A DNA stretch of 34,816 nucleotides from Sulfuritalea sp. (lineage in GTDB: Bacteria > Pseudomonadota > Gammaproteobacteria > Burkholderiales > Rhodocyclaceae). Every line of letters starts with the position of its first letter. The stretch's first letter is position 1. Under the pieces are notes generated by a model that worked only from the letters and a program-made list of their open reading frames with translations, had not been told where the DNA came from and did not search any database. Below, piece by piece: positions 1 to 7,813 of the stretch. The stretch spans positions 1 through 34,816 of the forward strand of contig JALHPU010000042.1 in the NCBI GenBank assembly GCA_022842325.1, written 5' to 3'. The translations under genes were made by a program, and so were the position numbers.

Positions 1-108
1 GACGTTGATCGATACGGCGAGGTACCGTCCAGCCAAGACACCTATGGCCAGCAGCCAAAGATAACCGGGTGCGTTTTTGGCAAGGTGCCGATAGATGAGG
101 TTGAGCAT
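1..108 (-). CDS. 5' end of a possible membrane protein, cut by the window edge
   Basis: An open frame starts at ATG 106-108 on the minus strand and runs off the left edge. Its 36 visible residues begin MLNLIYRHLAKNAPGYLWLL and continue with a hydrophobic stretch typical of a first transmembrane segment or signal anchor. No good ribosome binding site is visible, and the start lies only about 11 bases from the IS256-type element, so the true start may have been cut off by that insertion. Function cannot be assigned from so little sequence. Confidence 0.3.
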   Translation of the reverse strand, partial: MLNLIYRHLAKNAPGYLWLLAIGVLAGRYLAVSINV

Positions 109-119
109 CAGAGGATGCT

Positions 120-147
120 GAGCCTGTCATTACTTTTGTGTGTGAGG
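120..147 (+). repeat. Left terminal inverted repeat of the IS256-type element
   Basis: The 28 bases read inward as GAGCCTGTCATTAC, then TTTTGTGTGTGAGG. About 18 positions match the right end read inward, including an uninterrupted TGTGTGTGA block. Confidence 0.65.
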
Positions 148-173
148 CATAACATGTTGCAAAAGGAGCATGT

Positions 174-1430
174 ATGCCAAGCAAGACCCGCAAGAAGAAA
201 CCGGCAGCGGCGCTGCCGAGTATCCCGAAAGAAATCATTGATCAGTTTGTCAGTGGCCCGATGACGGCGGAAGCGGTCAATACGGCCTCGATGGCCTTCA
301 AGAAGGCGCTGATCGAACGCGCACTGGGCGCCGAGCTCAGCCACCACCTGGGCTACCCGCCCGGCGCGGACAAACCCGGAAACACCGCCAATCACCGCAA
401 CGGCGTGAGCGGCAAGACCGTCCTGACCGACGACGGGCCGCTGCGGATCGAGGTCCCGCGCGACCGAGCGGGCAGTTTCGAGCCCGTGCTGATCCCCAAG
501 CATGAGCGGCGTTTCACCGGTTTCGACGACAAGATCGTCGCCATGTACGCGCGCGGAATGACGGTACGCGAGATCCAGGGCTTCCTGGTCGAGCAGTACG
601 GCACCGAGGTGTCGCCCGACTTCATCAGTTCGGTCACCGATGCCGTGATGACCGAGGTGACCGCCTGGCAGTCGCGCCCCCTGGAACCGATGTATCCGGT
701 GGTCTTCTTCGATGCCCTGCGGGTCAAGATTCGCGAAGACGCGGTGGTCCGCAACAAGGCCATCTATCTGGCTCTGGGCGTCCTGCCTGACGGCACGCGC
801 GACATCCTGGGCCTGTGGATCGAGAACACCGAGGGCGCCAAGTTCTGGATGAAGGTCTTCAATGACCTCAAGACCCGCGGCGTGGCCGACATCCTGATTG
901 CCGTCACCGACGGCCTGAAGGGCATGGCCGAAGCGCTGGAAGCCGTGTTCCCGGCCACCACGCTGCAGACCTGTATCGTGCATCTGATCCGCAACAGTCT
1001 GGACTACGCGAGCTGGAAGGACCGCAAGGCGCTGGCGGCGGCGATCAAGCCCATCTACACGGCGCCCAGCGCCGAGGCCGCCCAGGCGGAACTGGACGCG
1101 TTTGCCAAGGGCTCTTGGGGTATCAAGTTCCCAACTGTCGTCGCGGCTTGGCGCCGGGCCTGGGACAAGGTGATCCCGTTCTTTGCGTTTCCCGCTCCGA
1201 TCCGGCGGGTGATCTACACCACCAATGCGATCGAGAGTGTCAATGCCCGCTTGCGCAAGATCATCAAGACGCGGGGGCACTTCCCGAGCGATGACGCGGC
1301 CACCAAGCTGATCTGGCTGGCCTTGCGCAACATTACCGCCGACTGGGGTCGCGCCGTCAAGGATTGGAAGGAGGCGATGAACCAGTTCGCCATCCTCTAT
1401 GCCGATCGCTTTGAGGCGGCCTGTGGCTAA
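174..1430 (+). CDS. IS256 family transposase (Mutator type)
   Basis: This 418-residue DDE transposase catalyses cut/copy-and-paste movement of the surrounding insertion sequence. Length and motifs fit the IS256/Mutator family. The first catalytic Asp is in VVFFDALRVKI (about residue 180), the second in ILIAVTDGLKGM (about 245), and the Glu in YTTNAIESVNARLRK (about 350). The N-terminus carries the usual basic helical region and the conserved YARGMTVREIQ segment. AAAGGAGC lies just before the ATG. The frame is intact, so the enzyme is probably functional. A long open frame on the opposite strand over the same bases is a codon-bias shadow. Confidence 0.95.
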   Translation: MPSKTRKKKPAAALPSIPKEIIDQFVSGPMTAEAVNTASMAFKKALIERALGAELSHHLGYPPGADKPGNTANHRNGVSGKTVLTDDGPLRIEVPRDRAGSFEPVLIPKHERRFTGFDDKIVAMYARGMTVREIQGFLVEQYGTEVSPDFISSVTDAVMTEVTAWQSRPLEPMYPVVFFDALRVKIREDAVVRNKAIYLALGVLPDGTRDILGLWIENTEGAKFWMKVFNDLKTRGVADILIAVTDGLKGMAEALEAVFPATTLQTCIVHLIRNSLDYASWKDRKALAAAIKPIYTAPSAEAAQAELDAFAKGSWGIKFPTVVAAWRRAWDKVIPFFAFPAPIRRVIYTTNAIESVNARLRKIIKTRGHFPSDDAATKLIWLALRNITADWGRAVKDWKEAMNQFAILYADRFEAACG

Positions 1431-1516
1431 AATGACCGCCGACTTTCCCACCGCGCCGCCCGCCTACGGTCTAGAGGGACCTTCGGCAGGCGGCACCGTG
1501 GAAAAGTCTCTTCCCG

Positions 1517-1544
1517 CTTCACACACAGAAATTCAGACACTCCC
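1517..1544 (-). repeat. Right terminal inverted repeat of the IS256-type element
   Basis: Read inward on the minus strand it begins GGGAGTGTCTGAATTTC and continues TGTGTGTGAAG, matching the left end imperfectly. The truncated gene upstream on the minus strand reads through this repeat and stops inside it at 1519. Confidence 0.65.
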
Positions 1545-1692
1545 CACCAGGTCCGTATTCAACAAGCTTCCCATTCTTCCATCCAGCCACAACGCGGCCC
1601 GCATCGACGGCGTCAAGGGCAGCTTTCTGCGTAGCCGTTTGGGCAGCACGCAGAACTATTTCGAGTGGAAGATCGGCAAGATGCGTTCTCAC
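1545..1692 (-). pseudogene. Small gene truncated by the IS256-type insertion
   Basis: A minus-strand frame starts at GTG 1690-1692 with an AGGA element 8 bases upstream. It encodes about 49 residues, with recognisable protein-like text such as RAAQTATQKAALDAVDAG and VVAGWKNGKLVEYGPGG. At 1544 it enters the IS element and stops at 1519, so the original C-terminus is missing. It lies 86 bases downstream of the Panacea-domain gene on the same strand and may be its operon partner. I do not recognise the family. The more upstream in-frame start at 1866 would overlap the Panacea gene and is less likely. Confidence 0.5.
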
Positions 1693-1778
1693 GACAATGA
1701 TCCTAGGCGCAGAATTCGTGGCAGTCAAATGTTGATGTACGGCCGACAGATACACGCAACGACAGTGTCGCTGCGTGG

Positions 1779-2321
1779 TCAGCAGTGGCAACTCCCCCGA
1801 TCCCGAATCAGACCCTGGGATGCCATCCACTGCCGCAACTTCATATCGGCATGAGCACGCCGCCAATCCAGATCGTCGCCGGGTCTGGCACCGATCCAGG
1901 GTTCGAAGCGGCGCGCCATGGACGACAGATAGCCCCCCGGCCGTCCGCGCAGTACCCGCGTCACCGCCCTGAGAGTTCGCAGCTCGGATTCCGCGAACTC
2001 CTGCCTCAGCAGGACAGAATCAATATTCTTTTTCCTCGCCTGATACGCATAGACACGGTAGCGCCTGGATTCCTGGATATGTTCGTCGATCAGGCCATCC
2101 CTGATCAGCACCCGACGCACCGTGTCCATCTCGGAGGCCTCGGGGCCGAAGGGCCAGCGCGAATAGGCCGCGCCGGAAATGGTGCGTCCGTTCTGAAGGA
2201 GGTGGACCAGGTCGGCAAACCATATCAACCTGTTCAGGGCATGACGACCGACGCTTTCTCCTGTAGTCAGCAGGACCACCATCGCGGCCAGGCGGTCAAA
2301 CGAGCAGGGGATGGATTTCAT
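1779..2321 (-). CDS. Panacea-domain protein (SocA/DUF4065-like, antitoxin-like)
   Basis: The 180-residue protein carries the Panacea signature near residues 28-60: ALNRLIWFADLVHLLQNG, then an ISGAAYSRWPFGP segment. These match the conserved 'K(L)LYFADLxHL...G..(I)TG..Y....GP' pattern of SocA/GepA-like proteins. Known Panacea members act as antitoxins that neutralise many unrelated toxins by direct binding, or as proteolytic adaptors. Here the function is inferred from the domain. The C-terminal 60 residues (RPGGYLSSMARRFEPWIGAR onward) are unfamiliar. The start is uncertain because no clear ribosome binding site precedes ATG 2319-2321; the internal ATG of MVVLLTTGES is an alternative. A truncated small gene follows on the same strand and is the only candidate partner seen. 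Confidence 0.7.
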   Translation of the reverse strand: MKSIPCSFDRLAAMVVLLTTGESVGRHALNRLIWFADLVHLLQNGRTISGAAYSRWPFGPEASEMDTVRRVLIRDGLIDEHIQESRRYRVYAYQARKKNIDSVLLRQEFAESELRTLRAVTRVLRGRPGGYLSSMARRFEPWIGARPGDDLDWRRAHADMKLRQWMASQGLIRDRGSCHC

Positions 2322-2658
2322 GGGATCAGTGTCCAGCGGGGATTAGCGGAGCGACTTGGAAGGCGATTCGCTTCCTGTGATTGACCAGGGCCATGTTGTC
2401 CTGGAACTTGCGCGTCTCGCGACAAGCTCTGCTTTCGCCGTCGTCGCGAATGCGAAGCGCGACTCGTTCTTTCGGCGTCGGCAGAGTCGGGTGCCCGGAA
2501 GGCGAGCGTGCGTTGAGTCATGATGCGAACAAGATAGCATCGAGCGTCATTCACGCAAGGGCGTGTGGGCACGGGTGAGATTGTGTAGCGGCTACAGTTG
2601 TCCCGAAATACGAACTGGACGTCACTGGGGATCGCGCCAACCTGCAAATCCGGCACGC
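2322..2658. other. Gap with no supported gene
   Basis: About 340 bases separate the Panacea gene from the small protein at the end of the CHAT/phosphoesterase operon. Open frames exist here, but they show basic, Ser/Arg-rich shadow-like translations and no ribosome binding sites. I see no convincing promoter or terminator hairpin. Confidence 0.4.
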
Positions 2659-3000
2659 CTATTGTCTGGGCGCCGTCTCCACTTTCGCCGCTGTGGATAT
2701 CGGCGCTGACTCCGGCTTTACGGTGATTGGTTTGGGTATATCCGCCAAGCCCAGCTGAACCAACCGCCGCGACCCCTCACCTGCCTTGATGAAAAACTGG
2801 ACCAGGGTTGCGGTTTCTTCCCCGGATTGCCGAATCCAGCTGCTTCCCGTGGCCGATTCGCCGGGGAGCAACACAATCGAGTCCCCCCGGGCATTCAGAA
2901 ACACGCGATTCTTCAGTTCGTTAATTCGCGCCATGGGCGTGTCGTACATCGTATGCGCGACCGCCGCTTTCACGCCCACGAGCGCCGCCAAGGATCCCAA
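2659..3000 (-). CDS. Small unknown protein, last gene of the CHAT/phosphoesterase operon
   Basis: The frame is about 113 residues from a TTG at 2998-3000. It is open further upstream to about 3024 through IAGGFLGPLGSLAALVGVKA, a hydrophobic stretch that looks like a signal peptide or anchor. A short frame beginning MKMKAIPRGSG stops just before it in the same register. The natural start is therefore unclear, and the N-terminus may be damaged by a point mutation. The body (FLNARGDSIVLLPGESATGS, then GEETATLVQFFIKAG) looks like a real beta-rich protein but belongs to no family I know. It follows the phosphoesterase stop closely on the same strand. Probably exported (inference). Confidence 0.5.
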   Translation of the reverse strand: MGSLAALVGVKAAVAHTMYDTPMARINELKNRVFLNARGDSIVLLPGESATGSSWIRQSGEETATLVQFFIKAGEGSRRLVQLGLADIPKPITVKPESAPISTAAKVETAPRQ

Positions 3001-3073
3001 GGGGCCAAGAAACCCCCCGGCAATTCAACCGCTCCCGCGCGGGATCGCCTTCATTTTCATCGGGTCCGGTCGA

Positions 3074-4672
3074 TCAGTTGCACCGCGCGTCCCCTGGATC
3101 AACAAGAGTGCCGCTTCCTTGCTCCTCCATGAACCAGCGCTTTACCACAGGATTCGGCAAGCCGTTTTCACGGGACACGATGACCGCCGTGTAGCACGGT
3201 GGCAGGGCATCCAAAGGAAGTTTACGAAGGCCTTCGGCGGCGCTAAGGCCGTTCTTCTCAATGCGATGCAAGTAGCCACTCTCGTCGATGACGCGCTGGA
3301 AGGCTCCTGTGTTCAAAACGGAGATCCGGACATTGATCGGATTGATGAGGTCGACGCCCCACTTCTGTTCGAGCTGGTGCGTGTGTCCGTAAACGAACAC
3401 GCGTGCCGCAGGATACTTGCCGAGCCGACCACTCAAATGATCGCGAAGCACCCACTCGCGGGGAATCAGATTCGACTCCAACAGATAGCCGAGGTGTGGT
3501 GTTTCGCACTTTGGGTCATCCTTTCCCGCTCGGATGGCAACCTGATCGCACAGGAGGCGTACCTCACTGTCTGAAAGAGAGCCCGGGGCCTGCACCAGCT
3601 CGTCCAATTTGTTCCGCAACGACCGAGCTTGATCGGTTTCCTCGAGCATCGCCTGTCTGAATGGGTCGTTCGGCTCAAGAGAATTCGCGACCAACTTGTG
3701 GCCCATCTTCCTGGCGATGGCGACGTTCCACGTTGGGCGCTTTTTGGCCTCTGGCTCCGGGCCGAGGAAGTACCCCTTTTGATTCCAAGATGTCTCGAAC
3801 AGATTAAACAGAATAAACCGTCCCACATCCGCAATGGAATTCCACAGTCCGCGGTCAGCCATACGATAGCGGGCGCCAGCGGACTCCGGGCTCAAGTTGT
3901 CGATAATCGGATACTCTCGCTCCTCGTCATTGAACAGCTTCTGCACGAAACGCTCGCCCCAAGGCCTAACAATGAACGCGTTGTTCTTGTCGGTTCCCAA
4001 GATCGTGGGCCATGCATCGTAGCGGTTCACATCGGTTCCAATCTGATGACCATGCTCGGCGAGGACACGGTCGTCTTGCGAGGTCCAGATGCCACTTGCG
4101 ACGAAGTTGATCCGTCCGCTGTCCGCGTGCAATGCCTCCCCGAGTGGGCGCCATACGGGTTCCAGCAGCAGTGCCGAATCGTGGTTGCCTGGAATGATAT
4201 GCAGCCGGTTCGTGCCACGCTGGGAGAAACTGCGCAGTGCCTGAAGGGCCTTTGAATGGGCTCGAACAACAGTGGTCGAGATCTCCTGCATTTCTGAGAC
4301 CGTACAACCCAGTCCCGCATCCGGGCCTGTGCAAACCACATTCGCCGGCGGCTGCCACAACTCGAGAAAGTCCCCAAGCACCACCAAGTCGACCTCGTGG
4401 TTGCCCTTCTCCGAGATGTGTTCAAGAAAGCCCTGCAGTGCGCTATCCCAGCGGAAATCCTCCGTTGCGCTCCAAGTGCCGTCGTCCTGCTTTCCGAGAC
4501 CGAGATGTATGTCGCTGATGAAGACAAGCAGCCGCTCACCTGATGGCGGGGGATCGAACTTGGTGCTCGTGAGCGCAGTTTCCGCAGAGCCCATCTGCTG
4601 AGCGAAGGATGGTGTTGCCCAGAGCAGCAGCAGCGCGACCGAAATAGCAACCCGCGTCATCGTCCGAATCAT
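3074..4672 (-). CDS. Exported calcineurin-like metallophosphoesterase
   Basis: The protein has an N-terminal signal peptide (MIRTMTRVAISVALLLLWA, cleavage after SFA) and the complete metal-binding set of the calcineurin-like superfamily. The motifs are FISDIHLG (D-x-H, about residue 53), VVLGDFLELW (GD, about 101), IPGNHDS (GNHD, about 162), EHGHQIG (about 208) and VYGHTHQ (GHTH, about 428). It should hydrolyse a phosphoester in the periplasm; the substrate cannot be told from sequence. I chose ATG 4670-4672 because AGGAGG at 4678-4683 is spaced 5 bases from it. The frame is open further upstream to 4702, which would overlap the CHAT gene. The region of about 250 residues between the GNHD and GHTH motifs is longer than in minimal family members. 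It is the gene after the CHAT protease, 17 bases away, so the two are very probably translated together. Confidence 0.85.
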   Translation of the reverse strand: MIRTMTRVAISVALLLLWATPSFAQQMGSAETALTSTKFDPPPSGERLLVFISDIHLGLGKQDDGTWSATEDFRWDSALQGFLEHISEKGNHEVDLVVLGDFLELWQPPANVVCTGPDAGLGCTVSEMQEISTTVVRAHSKALQALRSFSQRGTNRLHIIPGNHDSALLLEPVWRPLGEALHADSGRINFVASGIWTSQDDRVLAEHGHQIGTDVNRYDAWPTILGTDKNNAFIVRPWGERFVQKLFNDEEREYPIIDNLSPESAGARYRMADRGLWNSIADVGRFILFNLFETSWNQKGYFLGPEPEAKKRPTWNVAIARKMGHKLVANSLEPNDPFRQAMLEETDQARSLRNKLDELVQAPGSLSDSEVRLLCDQVAIRAGKDDPKCETPHLGYLLESNLIPREWVLRDHLSGRLGKYPAARVFVYGHTHQLEQKWGVDLINPINVRISVLNTGAFQRVIDESGYLHRIEKNGLSAAEGLRKLPLDALPPCYTAVIVSRENGLPNPVVKRWFMEEQGSGTLVDPGDARCN

Positions 4673-4677
4673 CATGC

Positions 4678-4683
4678 CTCCTC
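4678..4683 (-). promoter_or_regulatory. Ribosome binding site that fixes the phosphoesterase start
   Basis: AGGAGG on the minus strand lies 2 bases before one ATG and 5 bases before the next (4670-4672). The second is the better start and gives a standard signal peptide. Confidence 0.6.
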
Positions 4684-4689
4684 TCATCC

Positions 4690-6660
4690 CTATTGCTTGC
4701 ACAGCCGCATGTTGTAGTCCCCGAGAATCAGGAACTCGAGGCTCATCTCGTTGAGCTTGATCTTGAGTTTCGCGAAATCTTCCGCGGTGCGCTTCGTCGC
4801 CGCCTTGAAGAGTTCAGCCACAGTCGGTGTGTGCCCTGCCAAGCGTTCGGCATGAATGACGGAGACCATGTTTCTCGCGAGCCGGATGCCATAGTCCGCG
4901 CGCACCGGAAATGGCGACACAATCATCGCATCCATGCCGTTCCGGTTCAGTTTCTCCAGGATGACGCGGTTGTCGCCCTGTGGACTTCCCATGGAACAGG
5001 CGGACAGCACTGCCACGCTGCCCGCCGAGAATTTCCGGCCCACCTGTTCGCGAATAATTCGATTCTTCTGCGATTCGAACCACAGGTTCCCGTCAGCCTG
5101 ATGCGCCAGGAGCAGAAGGCCTTCAGGCTTCGCCGTTTCTACGGTCCCGCCAGGCGCCAGCCAAGTCGAGAGATCCGCCAGGCTCCGGAGCCAATGCTCT
5201 TTTCCGTCCGCCTGATTGGCGAGCGCAACGCCGGTCATGTCGACAGCTCCGACCCCGTCCAAAGTTTCCGGGATACCGAATGTCCAGGGCTCGATGCAAG
5301 TTTTTCCGTCGCTCACATAGCGTTCCCGTGGCAGCGGCTGAATGAGTGTCACCGGTCGCGAAAGCACGGGGTTCTTCGCCCGCGCAGCAAGCAGTCCCAG
5401 CGGTAAATAGATCGGGTCGTTGTCCACCGAGTACATGCGCACCACAATCATCGGCGTATGCGTGACCTTGCGCACGGTGTCCTGCAACGCGGCGAGTGCA
5501 AGTTTCGCCTCCTCGTCCTGTTCGTCGCTCGATCCGGAGAAAAGTTTCCACCGCAAGCTCTCGGCCACTGCGCTGTAGGGGTTATCGACTGCGTTGCCGG
5601 CCATATCGACAGTGTTGTCGGCCTTTTCGCGGGCCGTCTGTATTACGGACAACATCTCGCCGGGCTTGGCCAGATAGTCGCTTAACGTGGATTCGAGCTC
5701 CCATGCGTAGACTCCGCGGTCTTTGATTGTCGCCTTTCCTTGGGCGGCTTGATAGCGCAACTTGTCTACCAGAACCGCCACCGTGCGTCTCTTCGTCATG
5801 CTCTGCTGAAATTCAAAAATATGCAGGGCAGCGTCGATGCTGTCGCTCGCCCCAGGACCGCGGTCAAGCGACGGTGAAAGGAGCGTTGCAAACCCTCCGT
5901 GAAGCGCTTCCCCGTCTTTGCCGCAGGTCTTCCCATTTCCGGGCCCAGCGCCGACCGTAACTGTATGAATGAGGTTGTCTAACGGGAACTGTCCCGATTC
6001 GTCCCAGATCGAAAGCGCGATCGAGGCGCATCCGTCACGCTTACCCACGACGTTGAATTCGATAGCGCCGGCGCGTGTCGCTTTTGCGAAGTCGGCAAGC
6101 GGTAGCGCTCCTTTTCGATACTGGGCCAGGAGTGGGTTCTCAGCCGCTTCGGCTTGCTTCACAAGCAGCCGGTCGAGCTGGACTGTCATGGGTTTGCGGG
6201 AGGGTGATTCGCCAGCAAACTCAAGGACGCCACCCACGAGAATAGGATGGATGATGAAGGAAATCTGCTTCCGGTTTTGATCGATGGCCTTCTTCAGTTT
6301 GCATAGTGTCTCCCGACCTACTCCAGCGCTTTGACCGACCTTGTACTGGTACTGCGACAGGTCGAGAATGAAGGTGAATACTTTGCCCCTCTCCAACGCG
6401 CCGACGGGCTTACCGTCGTCCTCGAACCGGCTGTTCCAATAGGCGTCTTCGATCCGGCCCGTCTGGTCAGTGACCACGGCCATGCTGTCACAGTCCGCGA
6501 CAGCTGGCGGTGGCGACTTCGAGGCAGCCATAGTCGGTGCTGGGGGCGGCGTAGGCAGTGGCGGTGCAGAAGCGACTGGTTGCGGAAAAACAGTGACTGG
6601 TTGAGGTGTAGCGGCGGTGGCCGGCGATGCGGCAGCAACCGGCAGGGTATCCTGAAGCAA
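4690..6660 (-). CDS. CHAT-domain (caspase-like) protease, probably the C-terminal part of a Bug-CHAT fusion
   Basis: The last 250 residues form a CHAT (Caspase HetF Associated with TPRs) peptidase domain. The catalytic His is in LLLLAHQADGN (about residue 520) and the catalytic Cys in VAVLSACSMGSP (about 555), followed by the usual 'Asn...G..(A/V)(I/V)...P' region (MDAMIVSPFPVRADYGIRLA). The N-terminal 60 residues are a Pro/Ala-rich linker. The middle (about 80-330) is a beta-rich region I do not recognise. The frame's first possible start, TTG 6658-6660, has no ribosome binding site, and there is no signal peptide. The upstream frame ends in the same kind of linker, so this is best read as the rest of the upstream exported protein after a +1 shift near 6640-6656. 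The stop lies 17 bases before the phosphoesterase start. Confidence 0.8.
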   Translation of the reverse strand: MLQDTLPVAAASPATAATPQPVTVFPQPVASAPPLPTPPPAPTMAASKSPPPAVADCDSMAVVTDQTGRIEDAYWNSRFEDDGKPVGALERGKVFTFILDLSQYQYKVGQSAGVGRETLCKLKKAIDQNRKQISFIIHPILVGGVLEFAGESPSRKPMTVQLDRLLVKQAEAAENPLLAQYRKGALPLADFAKATRAGAIEFNVVGKRDGCASIALSIWDESGQFPLDNLIHTVTVGAGPGNGKTCGKDGEALHGGFATLLSPSLDRGPGASDSIDAALHIFEFQQSMTKRRTVAVLVDKLRYQAAQGKATIKDRGVYAWELESTLSDYLAKPGEMLSVIQTAREKADNTVDMAGNAVDNPYSAVAESLRWKLFSGSSDEQDEEAKLALAALQDTVRKVTHTPMIVVRMYSVDNDPIYLPLGLLAARAKNPVLSRPVTLIQPLPRERYVSDGKTCIEPWTFGIPETLDGVGAVDMTGVALANQADGKEHWLRSLADLSTWLAPGGTVETAKPEGLLLLAHQADGNLWFESQKNRIIREQVGRKFSAGSVAVLSACSMGSPQGDNRVILEKLNRNGMDAMIVSPFPVRADYGIRLARNMVSVIHAERLAGHTPTVAELFKAATKRTAEDFAKLKIKLNEMSLEFLILGDYNMRLCKQ

Positions 6661-6738
6661 CCGGTGGTACCGATTGGGGTGCAGTTGATTTCGAGGAGAT
6701 GCCTTTCTTAACTTCTTCCTTCTTCTCGTCTTTTTTTT
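6640..6738 (-). other. Frameshift zone joining the Bug-domain and CHAT-domain frames
   Basis: In the upstream frame the linker reads ...STAPQSVPPVASG and then turns to non-native text; in the downstream frame it reads TLPVAAASPATAAT. Skipping one base at about 6648 gives a smooth PPVASG-TLPVAAASPAT linker. The downstream frame is open back to an A8 run at 6731-6738 (T8 on the plus strand), which is a second possible slip site. The shift needed is +1, i.e. loss of one base relative to the sequence given. It could be a sequencing error, a real mutation or programmed slippage. Confidence 0.6.
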
Positions 6739-7750
6739 CGACAGACGAAGTCGCTTTCGGTGCCGTAGGTGATGGGCTGCCGAATTCGCCAGCCGCCTTC
6801 TGGACCATGGTCCATTGACCCGCGCCGATATGCGAAAGCGCTACGAATTGCTCTGGAGTCGTGGCAACGGGTACCGCGCCGACTTTGGCGAACTGCTCTC
6901 TGGCGTCCGACGTATTGACGATCTTCACGATCTCGGCGTTCAGCCGCGTCACGATCTCGCGCGGAGCATCAGGCGGAAGAAGCACGCCGAATTTGAACGC
7001 AACGTCGAAACCTGGTAGCCCTGCCTCGGAAAATGTTGGCAATTCGGGTTCGAGCTTGGAGCGCTTGTCTCCCGTAACTGCCAGCATTCGCGCCTTGCCG
7101 TCTCGCGCGAGCGCTTTCGCTGCTGTCAGCGGGGCGAAGGTCAACTGCACGTTGCCGCGCGACAACGCGGTGCGTGCCGCACTGTCCGTCACGTACGGCA
7201 CTTCCTTAATGGAGGTCTTGGTCAGCGCCTTGAATTGCTCGCCGGCAAGGTGTCCCTGACTACCCGGTCCAGACGAGCTGTAGGCGAGCTGGTTTGGCTT
7301 GGCCTTTAGAAAATCGACCAGCTCGGGCACAGACTTGATCCGGAGTGAGTTATCGATGAGAAGCACGATCGGCATCTGCGCAACGAGCGATACGGGCGTG
7401 TAGCTCTTCGCTAGATTCAATGGTCCCAGTGAATCAGAGGCCCTCTGCTGGAGCGCATTGATATCTCCTAGCACCATCGTGTAGCCGTCGGCCGGTGCCT
7501 TGGCCACCGTGTTGAAGGCGATCATGCCACCGGGGCCTGGATGATTTTCCACGACCACCGGCTGGCCAAGGCTCGCGGTGAGTTTCGTCCCGATGGTACG
7601 CGCCATCATGTCGGTGGGGCTTCCCGCAACCGCAGGTACGACCATGTGGAGGGGCCTACCAGGATATGGCTGGGCGGCGCACTGGAGAGACGTCACCATC
7701 GCACACAAGATCCCCAAAACGAAGAACCACCACAGCCGGAGCATTTTCAT
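6650..7750 (-). CDS. Bug-family (tripartite tricarboxylate) solute-binding domain with linker
   Basis: The protein has a signal peptide ending in CAAQ-PYPGRPLHMVV, followed by a Bug/TctC-type periplasmic binding domain. Landmarks are IRFVVP-like LHMVVPAVAGSPTDMMAR, GQPVVVENHPGPGG, KAPADGYTMVLG, ELVDFLKAKPNQLAYSSSGP and GLPGFDVAFKFGVLLPPDAP. Bug proteins normally end near 320 residues. Here the domain is followed by a charged/Pro-rich tail (VEKKDEKKEEVKKG, then TAPQSVPPVASG) that leads into the CHAT frame. The open frame continues to 6488, but the last 50 residues are Cys/Ser-rich and look out of frame. No TctA/TctB transporter genes are nearby, so a ligand-sensing rather than transport role is likely (inference). 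GGAGGAGG lies upstream of ATG 7748-7750. The lipoprotein gene ends 63 bases upstream. Confidence 0.8.
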
Positions 7751-7813
7751 GGAACCTCCTCCTCTGCCATCCCCAACACCGGTCCAATGCCTGTCGGCAC
7801 CGCGCTGTGTTTG

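Larger units (their letters stand above)
120..1544 (+). mobile_element. IS256-family insertion sequence
   Basis: A single Mutator-type transposase gene is bounded by imperfect terminal inverted repeats of about 28 bp (120-147 and 1517-1544), which share the core TTCTGTGTGTGA-like block. This is the normal size and layout of an IS256-family element. No 8-9 bp target duplication is seen directly outside these ends, so either the exact ends are a few bases off or the flanks were rearranged after insertion. The element separates a truncated small gene (1545-1692) from a membrane-protein start (1-108). Confidence 0.8.

Noticed and set aside
108..1451. 447-residue open frame antisense to the IS256-type transposase
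   Set aside because: It covers the same bases as a clear DDE transposase; its Arg/Gly/Asp-rich text is typical of a high-GC antisense shadow.
112..1552. Target-site duplication of the IS256-type element
   Set aside because: The 8-9 bases outside the two inverted repeats do not match, so no duplication can be claimed.
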